The translations under genes and the position numbers were made by a program. Of a stretch of DNA of 64,000 nt, positions 10,815-23,284 are shown one piece after another. The DNA comes from Tieghemostelium lacteum (lineage: Eukaryota; Evosea; Eumycetozoa; Dictyosteliales; Raperosteliaceae). Below the pieces are notes generated by a model, which was not told where the DNA came from, did no database searches, and saw only the letters and a list, made by a program, of their open reading frames with translations. How positions within the stretch are numbered: position 1 is the stretch's first letter; every line of letters begins with the position of its first letter. The DNA lies in contig LODT01000004.1 of NCBI GenBank assembly GCA_001606155.1, positions 124,001 through 188,000 of the forward strand. The letters run 5' to 3'.

Positions 10815-11575
10815 ATGCAATTGTTAAATACACATAACGTTAAAAAAGATTATACTGGATTAGGACAATTCAAAGGCTACAAAACCGAGTTTCCTCAATG
10901 TTTCAACGGTGTATTCCAACCACACGAATATGTAGATATCATTCTACAATACAATAGTGTATTCAATAGACCAATATCCAGAGCCATCTTATTAACTACA
11001 TTTTTAATCGTTTTTGGTATGATTATTATGTTGATTGGTACTGCTAAATCAAACCCACAATTGGTAATGGTAGGTGCCTTCGTATGTCTTGGTATCTCTG
11101 TTCTCGTTTTTGGTCTAGTTATCATCCATTATCGTAGAGTATGTATACCTTTTGATACCATTCTTTATAGATTTTAGTAGTTTTACTTACATTCATATCT
11201 TACCAACCACCCACACAGATTGAAAAACATTTCACACACTTGACAGCACACTTGAATCAGATTTACTTTAGTAGAGGTATTCAATTTTCAACTACAAAGA
11301 AATTCTTGTCATTGAAAGGAAAGAAACTCAGATATAAATTAGAGATCACATACCCTGGAATGTATACCCAACCACAACAAATACAACCAGTTTATGTACA
11401 AGGTATGCAATATGTACCTGTTCAACAACAACCACAACAACAACAAATGTATACCCAGCAACCATATATTCCAGTAGCTGTCCAACAACAATTACGTAGC
11501 AATACAGCTGATTTTAATATCTCTATTGACCAAAATGATATCTCTACTCCCCTCCTAAACAAACAACAATCTTAA
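10815..11575 (+). CDS. GOLGA7/ERF4-like membrane protein (palmitoyltransferase partner family)
   Basis: Two exons, 10815-11138 and 11219-11575, joined across an 80-nt intron (GTATGT...CACAG, phase 0), give 226 aa. The N-terminal part (KKDYTGLGQFKGYKTEFP) and the segment after the junction (LNQIYFSRGIQFS) match the pattern of the Golgin A7/ERF4 domain, whose members pair with DHHC palmitoyltransferases that modify Ras-type proteins at Golgi or ER membranes. Between them lie two hydrophobic segments (about residues 58-77 and 82-102), in the same place as the hydrophobic hairpin of the family. The C-terminal 60 residues are Gln/Pro-rich (QPQQIQPVYVQ). The family call rests on motif spacing read by eye. 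The alternative is an uncharacterised two-pass membrane protein. Confidence 0.65.
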
Positions 11576-12269
11576 AAAATAGGCAATAGTTTGCAACAAC
11601 TATCTCAACAACAACAACCACATCAACAAAAACAAAATAATTCAGGGTTTAAATATTCATTATATCTTGACTTGATCATTTTAAAAAAAGAAAAAAACCA
11701 AAGTTATTGTTTGTACATTATTTAACAAGTTATTATTATTGATTTTTAATATTAATTTAAGGATAAATAAATTGTTTATTCCTTCACTTTATTGATATAT
11801 TCCAAACCACCAAAAAACTTAGATTCATTTTATTTTTAAATATCTATTAATGGTTGGGTTTTTATCTATATATGTTTCTATTCCTTTATAAAGGTTCGAC
11901 AGGTTCTATAAATGGGTATGAAAGATACACCAATGGTTGAAGAATGTTCCTGTTTGAAACTCTATTCTGGTTCTGGTATTAAATATCTCCCTTCCCCTAG
12001 TAGATAGTTTCAGACAATTAAAAAGATACTTAAAATAATATCTTGATACCCCCTCAACACAAGAAAATAGATACCAATTAAATAGAAAATTTGATTTTTA
12101 CAGATTATTTTTTTGGTATCTTTTTTCAGAGTTACGTATCATTAGAATTACAATCTAACGATGTAAAATACATTTTAAGATACTCAGTTTAAATAGTTGG
12201 TATAAATTTAAAAAAGTGTAACAATAATTATTTTCAAATACTTATATATATTTAAAATTTACATTAATA
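11576..12269. other. Intergenic region, putative PKS promoter
   Basis: No gene seen. The left part is CAA-rich 3' flank of the previous gene. The right part (about 11900-12269) would hold the promoter of the polyketide synthase. It includes CCCCCTCAACACAAG-like sequence near 12050 and AT-rich DNA just before the ATG. No specific operator could be recognised. Confidence 0.5.
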
Positions 12270-15200
12270 ATGACACCAAATGATAATGATATTGCTATAG
12301 TAGGTATTGGTTGTAGATTACCTGGAAACTCTAATTCACCATTGGAATTCTGGAATAATCTTCAAAATTCACAAAAACCTTTTGATGGGATTAGAGATAT
12401 TCCAAATGAGAGATGGTCAAAATCATTCAGTGAACAAGGTGTTGCAAATGGTTCAAGAGCTGGTTTGATTGATATGAGTCATTGGAAGAACTTTGATTCA
12501 ATGTTTTTTGGTGTTTCTCCAAAAGATTCTTCTATAAAAGATCCACAGGAAAGACTACTTTTAATGGTACTTTGGGAGGCTTTGGAAGATGCTCATATCC
12601 AACCTTCGTCATTAAGAGGTTCTGATACCTCTGTTTTCATAGGTTCAATGCACCAAGACTACGCAAGTCTTGAAGAAGAGACCTCTGTTAATTATTTTGG
12701 AAAGATTACCATCTCATCCGCACTTTCTAATTTACTGTCATTTCATTATGATTTCAGAGGTGCATCCATGACTCTAGATACCGCATGTTCTTCGTCATTG
12801 AATGCTGTTCAATTAGGTTGCCAATCGATTCTTACTGGTCAATCTGAGGTTTCAGTTTGTGGAGGTGTTAATGCACTTTTAGATCCAGCTGTATCCATAG
12901 CGTACACAAAACTAGGTCTACTAGGAAAACTCGGTATTTCAAGAACTTTTGATGCAGAAGCTGATGGATATGTTCGTGGTGAAGGTGCTGGATTGGTTAT
13001 TCTAAAAAAACTATCTAAAGCTATTAAAGATCAAGATAGAATCTATTGTGTCATTAAAGGATCAAGATCGAATTCTGATGGTCAAAATCACAAGAATTTC
13101 GCCAATCAACCATCAAAGCAATCTCAATTTGAGAATATATCACAAACCATTAAACTTGGTGGTGTTTCAGCTGGTGATATTCAATTCTTTGAAGCACATG
13201 GAACCAGTACTCCAGTTGGTGATCCAATTGAAGTTGAAGCACTTTCAATGGTTTTCAAAGAAAATCACTCTAAAGATAAACCACTCTACATTGGAAGTCT
13301 CAAATCTAACATTGGACACACTGAATCCACATCAGGAGTTGCATCACTCATTAAAGTTGCAATGATGTTAAAACATAGAAAATTAGTTCCAAATGCTAAT
13401 TTCCGCAATCCTAATCCCAAAATTGACTTTGAAGGATGGAATGTAAAAGTTGCTACACAACCAATCGATATAATTCCATATCAAAAGGATAAAGGGATAG
13501 TAATGGGTCTGAATTGTTTTGGATTATACGGATCCAATTGCTGTGTTATTCTTCAAGAGTTCCTTGATACTAGAATCCAAAATGAAAATAATTATAAAAC
13601 AAAAGAATATTTAATCCCATTTTCAGTGAATTCACAGGTTTCATTTGATAAATATCATCAATCCATTGTTGATATCATTGAAAATCAAAATGATTCTGAC
13701 GAAATGAAACAACAGAGATATATTGATTTTGTTCAGTACCAATGTCAATCTAAAGAGCATCAGTTGAAAGAGAGAATAATGTTGACTTGTAAAGATTGGA
13801 ATGATTTCAAAAACAAAAGAAATATGGTTTCACAATCATCTCAAATATCATTTGATAATTCCAAACCATCAATTGTATTTGTATTCTGTGGACAAGGACC
13901 ACAATGGAAAGGTATGGGCGAACAACTTTACAACACCAATTCAGTATTCAGACAGTCAGTTGATAAATGTGATTTAATGCTTCAAGAATACTTTGGATAT
14001 TCAATTCTTCAACAATTAAGATTGCTCCCTGAAGAAGATAAAGATCAGTTGATTCATCAACCAATTCTCGCACAACCAAGTTTATTCTTGATTCAATATG
14101 CATTGATTGAGCTCCTCAAAAGTTGGGGAATTAGACCTGATGCTTCAGTTGGTCATAGGTATGTACTCGTAGTTTCTTATACTATAAATATATGTTTCTA
14201 ATATATTTTTTTAAAGTTTTGGAGAATTGGCATCTGCTTTATGTTCGAATATCATTTCACTCTCAAGTGCAGTTAAGATAGTTTATCATAGAGCAATAGG
14301 TCAACAGAAAACTGTTGGTAGTGGAAGAATGCTTTCTATTGGATTTGGAACTGAAAAGTATAATGAATTCAAACAAAAGTATAGCCATGTTGAAGTTTTT
14401 AATGAGCTTGAGATTGCATGCTACAATTCACCAGATTCTATTGTATTAACTGGTACTGACAAAAATATAGAAATTGTTAAAGATTTGCTTCAAAGGGATG
14501 GGATATTTGCAGCAATGTTAGGAACACATTGCTCATTCCATTCAAGCAAACAAGATCCAATTAGAGATGAGTTCATTCAGGGTCTCTCTGATCTACCACC
14601 TTCAATGAAACCTGAAATACCATATTTTTCAACAGTTTCAGGAGACCAAATGGACGGAGACTCATTCTACGATGCTGAATATGTGTTTCAGAATATTAGA
14701 AAGCCTGTTATATTCGATGAAGCAGTTCAGAATATATTCAATTTCTTACAATCTAAGAATGGTAATGGTAATGATAGATCAACTACAGTGTTTATTGAAA
14801 TATCACCACATCCAACACTTTCATTTTACATTCCAAAATCAATTGAATCTAAAAATGAAAATGATAGAATTGTATGTTTACCAACACTGAATAGAAAGAA
14901 ACAAGATGTACCAAATATACAATTAACACTCTCAGAATTGTTTTTCAATGGAGTTCAATTGAATTTCAATTCTGGTCAGTTTGAGTCCACTGATTCCAAT
15001 GGTTATAAGGATAGAGTTGGTTGGGTTCCTAAATATCAATGGGATTCAAAAGAATTTTGGAAGGCTCCTAAAGTAACCAAAAAGTTATTGATTCCATCAA
15101 CTGATATTCTTGGACAACAGAAATCATCTGGAAATGTAGTCTTTGAAGTAGTTATTGATCTGAGGAAACCAGCATTCCAGTTCTTAAAAGGTCATATATC

Positions 15201-18200
15201 TAGAGGTCAATATCTGTTCCCAGGATGTGGATACATTGATATCATTCTGAAACAGTATCCAAAGCAAGATTTAACAATATACAATTTATCATTTGAAAAA
15301 CCAATCAAGATTTCAGAAGATATTCCAGTTATACTTCAAACATCAATTCAATCTACAATGACAAGAAATGAATTTAGAATTGATTTCTATTATAGATACT
15401 CGAATAAGGATAGTTGGGTTAGATCAACTCATGGTAGATTTGGATTACATTCACTAGATTACAGTTTAACTCAACATGATATCTCTAGAATTCAACAAGA
15501 ATGTTCATTCACCACAATCTATAAGAAAGATGTTTATGAAAGACTTTCACAGATTGGGTTACCTTATGGACCATCATTCCAAAAAATCCATTCCATTTTA
15601 GTAGGTAACAATACCTATTTTGGAATAGCCGACGCTACCAATACATTTGATTCATACTATTTCAATGCAGCCACTCTTGATTCTGCATGTCATTGTGGGT
15701 TAACATTACTCGAACCACCACAAGATATTGTCTTTGAAAGTGTTAGTAATCTTAAATACTACCCATCCAATATGACATCTGATCAACCAACTATCCTCTA
15801 CACCTATGGTAAACCATTGAGTAACCATCTGGCAGATAAAAACAGTTCTTTAGTCAATATTGTCAATCCAACCAATGGTAAAACAATTGTTCAGTTTATT
15901 GGAAAAACAGCATCATTAATCAGAGTTAAAAACAAGTCTCAAAATTTATTCAAAATGAAATATCCTACCAAAAATATTTACCAAACCTATTGGCAACCAT
16001 ATGACTCAGTTCTATCTCCTCCGCTATTAATAAATAATTCCGACAATAATAATATACAATCTGGAATACATCAACTATTCAACAATCTCACAATTTCATC
16101 AACATCCAAACATCTAATTAAAATTATCTATTTAGACAACAACAGTAACCAACAACAATCTCTTATTCATCAAATAGTCTCAAGAATTGAATCAACAATC
16201 CAATCACAACAAAATCACAGTAAACTAGAAATTGAATTCACATGTTTGACATTAGATTCACAAAATATAGATAAAACTAAATACCAACACACTACAATCA
16301 AAACACGTTCATTGATAAATGGTTTAGATCAGTTTGATATTGAAAAAGAATTCCTCAATACATCAAATTATGATTTGGTTGTTCTACCAATGATGGATAA
16401 CCAACATTCTTTGATTAATCCACTCATTTTCCAACTAAAGAGACTACTTTTACCTTCTGGATGGTTGATGATTATAGATCAACAAGCTCACCAATCTGAA
16501 GGAAATGGACATGTTCAACATGAAGAACCACTAACTTTATTATCCAATGATAAATTATCTTCATTTTTGGATACAATTGGATTCCAAAATATTCAATATC
16601 ATCAACCAACTATGGGTCCATTGGTTATTAGATGTCAAAATGAACCTCTATTTACCAACACCATAATGCAAAATGAACAAGGGTTAAATTATATATTTAC
16701 AAGCCAATCACCAAATATCGAAGAAATGAAATCTAATCTTCAATCTCTCTTTAGAAATCAAAAGACAATTGTTGTTGATTGTAATAATGAAGTTGAGTAT
16801 GAACATTTCAAGATGAGTGCTCAACAATTGAAAGAAAATGATTTGATTTTCTTTTATGGATGCGATCAACATCTTACTAAAGATAACTATCTGAATGTAA
16901 CTGATGACTATATAAAACTAGACCAGTTCTTTCACAAGATAGGGTTCAAAGGAAAATATATTCTTTTGACTCTGAACTCACAGGGAGAAAATACTAAATG
17001 CTACTTCAACAGTTCAATAATTGGTGCATTTAAATATTTAATCAGTATGCACATTGGTGATCCTTATTCATTTGATTTCGATGAAGACTCAATCAAATCA
17101 TTTGAATTCTCACAACTAAGTAGAATTCTATCACTAGTAGATAATCATGAAAGAGATTTTGTCATCAGAGATGGAGTATTTCATATTCAGAGAATTTTAA
17201 GAGACCATCACAGAACCTCTACGCCTTCATATGAAACTGATCCCAAGAACCTCTGCCTAAAATGTGATTCTAAATTGAATTTCCAACTTCATTCAAAGAA
17301 ATCATTGAGACCTAATGAGATAGAGGTTCAAGTGATGGCAACGGGAATCAATTTCAAGGATGTTATATTTTATAGAGGACTTCTTCCACCAGGAATGTAT
17401 CCTGAAGGTTATGATATTTATAACCCACCATTTGGATTGGAGTGTTCAGGTATTGTTACTAGAATAGGAAATGATTGTAAGAGATTCAAAATTGGTGATC
17501 ATGTATATGGGCTAATACCAAACACTTTGGCATCTCATGCTATTGGAAATGAACTTCATTTCATTTTAAAACCTGATAATATCAATTGGATACAGGCTGC
17601 ATCTATTCTACTAGTTTATACTACATCCAATTATTGTATATCACAATTGGGTAATTCAAGATCAGTTCTCATTCATTCTGCATGTGGAGGTGTTGGATTA
17701 TCAGCTTTGAATATTTTGAAATGGAAACAATTCAAAGGAAAAGTATTTGTAAGCTGTGGATCACCAGAAAAAGAAGAATATCTTCGTAAACATTATGGAG
17801 ATATGATTACTGATTATTTCAATTCAAGAAATCATAAATTCTCAACCAAAATCAAAGAACAATATGGAGGTGTTGATTTCATTGTCAATACTCTTTCTGG
17901 TGATTTCTTGAGTTCAAATTTCAATTGTCTGACAAACGCAGGTAGAATTATTGATCTTTCAGTCACTCATATAATCGAAAATGAAACTCTTGATCTTGGT
18001 CAATTCCACTATTCTAAAGGTTATCAAACTGTAGATGTTTACCATCTTCTAATGAATGATAATAACACTAAAATCTTCGAAGAGGTTAATGAAGCAATTG
18101 CTAAAGGTGAATTAGATTTAATTCCAATCAGAGAATTTCAATGCAATCAAGGAAAAGAAGCAATTGAAGAAATTGGTAAAAGTAAACACATTGGTAAACT

Positions 18201-19392
18201 CGTTGTCAATCTGGAGAATTTGAATGAATTGGTATTCAATCCAATGATTCAACAAATGAAAGATGATCATCAACACATTCCAAAAGATGAATATCAATTG
18301 ACAAATCTCAAAGAAACATTGTTGATAACTGGTCAAACTGGTATCACCATTCCAATCATTAAATGGATTCTTCAAAGATGTTCACCAGAACTTAGAAACA
18401 TTGTTGTTCTTTCAATTTCACCATTGAAATGGGAATTAGAATGGTTGATAAACTATTGCATTTCCTCTAAACCAAACCTCAGAATCCATTTCCAACAATG
18501 TGATGTTTCATCAAAAGATGAAATCAAATCATCTCTTGATAAAATTCAATCAAGAATTGGAATGAAACTTACAATTAAATCAGTATTCCATGCAGCTATA
18601 TTTTATACTGCCACCCCATTTGCTGAACTTAATATGAATGAACTTTTAGCAGCACACAAACCCAAAGCGTTTGGAGCTTTAAATCTTCATGAACTATCAC
18701 TTGAGCTTCAATGGCCATTAGATAATTTCATTTTATTCTCATCAGTAGCTATTCAATTAGGTGAAGACAAAGATGGTCCTTATACAACTTCAAGTTGGTT
18801 AATAGATAGTTTAGCAAAATACAGAAAATCCATTGGATTACCTGGAATAAGTATTAACTTTGGGCCAATGGGTGGAGCAGGTGTTGTATCTAGAAGAGAA
18901 GTTATCGCAAGAAATCTTCTATCTTTAGGATTACTTATACTCTCACTTCCAAAAATCCTAGGTGGAATGGATCTTTGTCTAAATAACGAAAAGTCATTAT
19001 CTAATTTCTATCTGTGCGAGGTTGATTATTCTCAAATTTATATTGATGATGTAGCAACTCGACCTAAAATAGAACATCTCATTGATAAACCAGATCATCT
19101 CCTACAAAAGTTATCTGATAAACAAATTGTAAACAAAAATATCAGTAATAGTTCAAAGAAACAAGCTTATGATACTGTTATATCTATAATCACTGAATTA
19201 CTATCCATTGAACCATCATCATTCAACCCAGATCTAAAATTAAAAGAATATGGAATTGATTCATTATTGACTTCACAATACCAAGGCAAACTCTTTCAAC
19301 ATTTCCCAGACATCTCTAATCTATTTTCTCACCAACATTTAGTATCAAACTCAACCACTTTTATCATTGAAAAACTCACTATAAACAAATAA
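12270..19392 (+). CDS. Type I reducing polyketide synthase (KS-AT-DH-ER-KR-ACP)
   Basis: A 2354-aa iterative-type synthase that builds and reduces a polyketide chain. Exons 12270-14158 and 14217-19392 flank a 58-nt intron. Domains in order: ketosynthase (residues about 5-430; active-site Cys173 in DTACSSS, His in EAHGTSTPVGDP and SNIGHTES), acyltransferase (about 530-830; GQGPQWKGMG and the nucleophile elbow GHSFGE), dehydratase (about 930-1200; HISRGQYLFPG), a poorly conserved stretch at about 1240-1440 where related enzymes carry a methyltransferase, enoylreductase (about 1620-1980; HSACGGVGLSALN), ketoreductase (about 2010-2230; LFSSVA and GPYTTSS), and acyl carrier (about 2280-2350; YGIDSLL with the phosphopantetheine Ser). 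There is no thioesterase, reductase or chalcone-synthase domain at the end, so release must occur otherwise. Dictyostelids carry dozens of such genes; the product cannot be predicted. Confidence 0.95.
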
Positions 19393-19488
19393 ATGTTATT
19401 CAATTCTTTCCATTTAAGTTTCATATTATAAAAAAAGGATATCTAAAACTAATATAGTTTTATTGTTATAGGTTGTATATATTATATA

Positions 19489-21207
19489 TTATTTCTCTAC
19501 TAGAAATGGTAATTGAGTTGAAAGTTTTAACATACTAGTTGAATGATTGAATGCCTTCGGACCTGGTAAATATGCATTTTGTTTATCCAGGTTCATTGAT
19601 TCCAAACACATTAGACAGATTCTTACTTTTTTTGTTATTCCAAAATGTTTGAGAGATACCTTGTTTGATGAACATGATTCACAAAATATTCCACCACAAC
19701 TTCTACAATGGTGCATTCTGTTAATAATTGAAAAAGCATCATCACAAAGTTCACAGTTACTGACTGTAGTATCATCTTTCCATTTTGGTAACCAATTAAT
19801 TTTCCATTCTTCTTTTATCATCATTTCTTGTTGACTTTTACTAAGGTTTCTATTAACATTATTATTATTATTGTTTATATTATTAAGATATTCACTACTG
19901 CGACTATTAGATAGTGATTGATTTTTAATAGATTTATCCCAAAGTTTTAGTGATAGACGAATTTTAAAATCAGAACTAACTGATGGTATTGAAATGAGGA
20001 AATAGTGTTTAATTTGTGATAGGTATCCTTTGGTATTTGGGAATACTTGGTCATCACCATTGAAACGAGGTATAAGTACATGTGCTTGCATAAATTGAAT
20101 TTCATAGGGATTCTCTGGGTTCTGAGGTACAAATGAATGTACATCCATAAAGTTTTCAGAGAGAATTGTAATTTCACTGACACGTTTCTTATTGGGATTT
20201 TTTGATGTGACCTCACCATTATTGTCTCTAGTCAGTGTTTGGAAATTTGAAAAACTTGTAAAACTAGTCTGATTACCATACTTTTTATAATGTTTACTGC
20301 TGTTGCTATTGGTAGGATGAATAAACTCAATGGTCTGAACAAAATCAATTCTGATATGATCGAGTTTCAGTAGCATTGGGTTCTTTATCTTTATAAAAAA
20401 TGTGGAATACTCTCCAATGAAGCAGTTGTAGTCTTTTAGACACACTGCCATTTCTATGGGTTTGGATTTGTTTTTCCATAGAAATTGAGAGATTTTTGAA
20501 CTGATGAGTGTTTGTGCTGATTTTTGGTATAATGACTCCAAGAATCTTTGTGAGAGTCCACAAAGTCCAAATTCAGTTGACTCTATTAACTTGTTTTCTT
20601 TCCATTCTCTACCACGACTGTAATCAACTTGACAGTGAATCATATAGAAAATCGATAGATATCCTATATAGTTCATAGATGGTTGAAGATACTTTGGAAG
20701 TGCTATAGAGAATTGGTATTCATAGTTCCCACAGTCCAATTCCACGTGATAATTGTCGTTTAACGTCAATACATTGTTTAGATCTTGACATATATTGACA
20801 GGAGGGAACACATTCAATGTATCCGTATAGAATTTAATAGTCTGATAGGTATTACTACTGTGTTCTTGTGCATACAAGAATATTCTCTCGTATCCACACA
20901 CCTGTACTTTTATCCTCTTTAGAAATTGTTTTTGTGTGAAATTTAATAAAACTTTTCCATTGATAGTTTCACCGTTATTGTATATTGATCTGTCTAATTC
21001 TATTCTAAGGTTACACGGTTGATGTTTTACAGAGAGTTCCAGTGGAAACTTTGCAGATGATGATTTAGGGAATGGAGGTATAGTGTTACTAGTACTACTA
21101 TTAAGATTATTTGGTGGTATTGCATTGATATCTAATGATTTCAATGACAGTTCTTGTGAGAATAGTGATGATGATGTTTCCATAGACGGTGATCTCAATA
21201 CCTCCAT
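19489..21207 (-). CDS. Arrestin-domain protein with C-terminal FYVE zinc finger (Adc family)
   Basis: A single-exon 572-aa protein. Residues about 50-420 form an arrestin-like fold: the N-lobe has LDRSIYNNGETINGKVLLNF and the C-lobe begins MAVCLKDYNCFIGEYSTFFI. Residues about 470-540 are a FYVE finger: WKDD, CELCDDAF, RMHHCRSCGG, FCESC and RICLMC supply all eight zinc Cys and the basic RxHHCR patch that binds phosphatidylinositol 3-phosphate on endosomes. The combination matches the dictyostelid Adc proteins (AdcA type), which link arrestin-like cargo sorting to endosomal membranes. An Asn/Ser-rich linker (about 440-460) separates the two parts. Convergent with the PKS gene. The family call is firm; orthology to AdcA in particular is likely but not shown. 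Confidence 0.88.
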   Translation of the reverse strand: MEVLRSPSMETSSSLFSQELSLKSLDINAIPPNNLNSSTSNTIPPFPKSSSAKFPLELSVKHQPCNLRIELDRSIYNNGETINGKVLLNFTQKQFLKRIKVQVCGYERIFLYAQEHSSNTYQTIKFYTDTLNVFPPVNICQDLNNVLTLNDNYHVELDCGNYEYQFSIALPKYLQPSMNYIGYLSIFYMIHCQVDYSRGREWKENKLIESTEFGLCGLSQRFLESLYQKSAQTLISSKISQFLWKNKSKPIEMAVCLKDYNCFIGEYSTFFIKIKNPMLLKLDHIRIDFVQTIEFIHPTNSNSSKHYKKYGNQTSFTSFSNFQTLTRDNNGEVTSKNPNKKRVSEITILSENFMDVHSFVPQNPENPYEIQFMQAHVLIPRFNGDDQVFPNTKGYLSQIKHYFLISIPSVSSDFKIRLSLKLWDKSIKNQSLSNSRSSEYLNNINNNNNNVNRNLSKSQQEMMIKEEWKINWLPKWKDDTTVSNCELCDDAFSIINRMHHCRSCGGIFCESCSSNKVSLKHFGITKKVRICLMCLESMNLDKQNAYLPGPKAFNHSTSMLKLSTQLPFLVEK

Positions 21208-21540
21208 TTTAAATACAAAATATTATTTTTTTTTAATAATACTTGTATTTAATATCTATATGTAGGTGACTGTTACGTGGTAATAGAGAGATATATCTTA
21301 AAAAATGTCGTAATTCAATTCCCAAAAAAAAAATTTTTTTTTGAAAGGTTCAAATAGTTTTCAAGAGATACTTATAGAACCCTCTTGGTATTGAGAGAAT
21401 TATGATCACCTTTATTTTTAATTTAAAAAATAACAATAAATCATATTCACACTCTTTTTTTAAGAATATCACCCCCTCTCCCACACACTTTATAATTACA
21501 TTGGGTTTGAGGGAAAGTGTGTTATAAATTATTAAAAAAA
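21208..21540. other. Intergenic spacer
   Basis: Holds the upstream region of the arrestin-FYVE gene and the 3' flank of the carboxypeptidase gene. A poly-A run followed directly by a poly-T run lies near 21323-21343. No gene or RNA seen. Confidence 0.5.
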
Positions 21541-23128
21541 TTAGTTAGATGATGATGATGATGATGATCCAGTTGGATATGGTAGATTATTTACAAATCT
21601 AGTAATCATATCGAGACAACGTTCAGGTTGATCAAATGGTGCAATATGACCAGCATCACGAACTACAATTTGAGTTAGATTTTGGTATTGTCTTACATAA
21701 CCTGCTACATCAATGTTATCAGATGGAATCTTCCAAATGATTCTGTTGGTGAGAATAAATGGTTGAATACCAGACCACTGAATAGTTCTAATCATTGTTT
21801 CAGTAAGACTTACACCAACAATGAAATCAAATTGACCATTGTAAAACAAGACTTTATAGTTCTCAATGAGTGTTGGTACATACTGAATAACAGATTTTGG
21901 AATATCTTCTTGTAGATGTAAATAGACATTATTGTTATTCTGGAAATAGTTGTTACCTACGTGAATGAGTTGTCTAATGGCACTAGAATTTACAAATGCC
22001 ACATAGTTACCTCCGTAACTTGGTTCTACACTTCTACGAATATCATAGTAATTAGGATTACCAGTGATATTTTGGAAATAGTCTGGGGGACCGTTGATAA
22101 GGTCTGTAAAGAGATTGTTAGCCTCCATCCAGTTTTGCTCCTGAATGTTGAATATGATCTTCTCTTGGTACATCAACATGGTATCTTGTTGAACAAGGTC
22201 ACAAAGTCCAGTGTAATAACACAAATTTGCATATTGAGTTACCTGAGTTGCAGGATCCACCAAACCATCACCAATAGCCACACCAACCAAATTTATAAAA
22301 GTATTCTTTAATTGGTTTTGTTCATATATATAATATGCCAATGCAGGTACATATTTACCAGCATAGGATTCACCAGTCAGATACAAATCATTGTCACTAA
22401 ACTCTGGATAAATCTGATAAAACTGAGTCAACAAATTATAAAGATTCTGAGCAATCTCAACTTCATTATTGGAATAACCATCATCTGATGTAGTATATGA
22501 AAATCCAGTTCCAACAGGGTTATCAATATACATCATATGAAACTCTGAATTCCAAGTAACATTAGCTGGCACCATAGTCAAATTTGACAATATTCTATAT
22601 GGACCAGTCTCAACAAACAATGAAAATAAACTAGATGCTCCTGGACCACCTTGAAAGAATCTTTAAATCACGATAGCATTTCTGTTAGTTTGTTATATAT
22701 TGTATAGATTGTTTTTTTACATACATTAGGATTGGTGCATCTTTATTACCGTTTTGAGCCTCAAAGAACCAATAAAAGAGATTGATATCATAAGTTTGAT
22801 TTACAGTAAAGAAACCAGAGTAGGTAAATGGTGTTGATGATGATGAGGATTGTGAATTTTCATCATCTAATTGTGAACATGATCCAAATGGAATACCAAT
22901 ATCTACACATGATAATCTTTTTCCAAGTTTAGGATTATCTAGATAGTCAGTGAGTTTTAATGTTTCACCAGCATCCAATTCTGAATTTAAAATATCTAAT
23001 GACTCTTGAGGAAATGTGTCAAATGTTACTCTGTCTTCAAAAAATGGACTTTTTCTTTGACCATAACTTAGACTACCTGTTAATCCAATTAGTGTAATTA
23101 CCAATATCTGTAACACAATTATTTTCAT
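21541..23128 (-). CDS. Serine carboxypeptidase (S10 family)
   Basis: A secreted or lysosomal exopeptidase that removes C-terminal amino acids. Exons 22725-23128 and 21541-22660 are joined over a 64-nt intron (GTATGT...AAAG, phase 2). The junction restores DAPILIF-FQGGPGASS, the substrate-binding signature of the family. The start at 23128 opens a signal peptide (MKIIVLQILVITLIGLTG); an upstream in-frame extension has no ATG. The protein is 507 aa. The catalytic triad is visible: Ser in LTGESYAGKYVPA, Asp in VLFYNGQFDFIV and His in VRDAGHIAPFDQPE. Cys residues in the N-terminal CSQ region and in ANLCYYTGLCDL probably form disulphides, and several NxT/NxS sites suggest glycosylation. It ends in a short Ser run. 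Typical length for the family. Confidence 0.95.
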
Positions 23129-23284
23129 TTTTAACTTTATCAAATTTAATCAAATTGATTTGGCAAAAATAAAATAAAATCATATGGAGGAATTTTTAAA
23201 AAAAAAATTGGTTAAGCATACATAAATATAATTATAATAGTTTATTTTAATTATCTTTCACTTAAGAAATAAGAATTAATGATA

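Noticed and set aside
11890-11915. GGTTCGA sequence resembling a tRNA T-loop
   Set aside because: No matching acceptor, D or anticodon arms around it.
18118-18375. 85-aa minus-strand frame inside the PKS gene
   Set aside because: Antisense to the conserved ER-KR linker region of the PKS.
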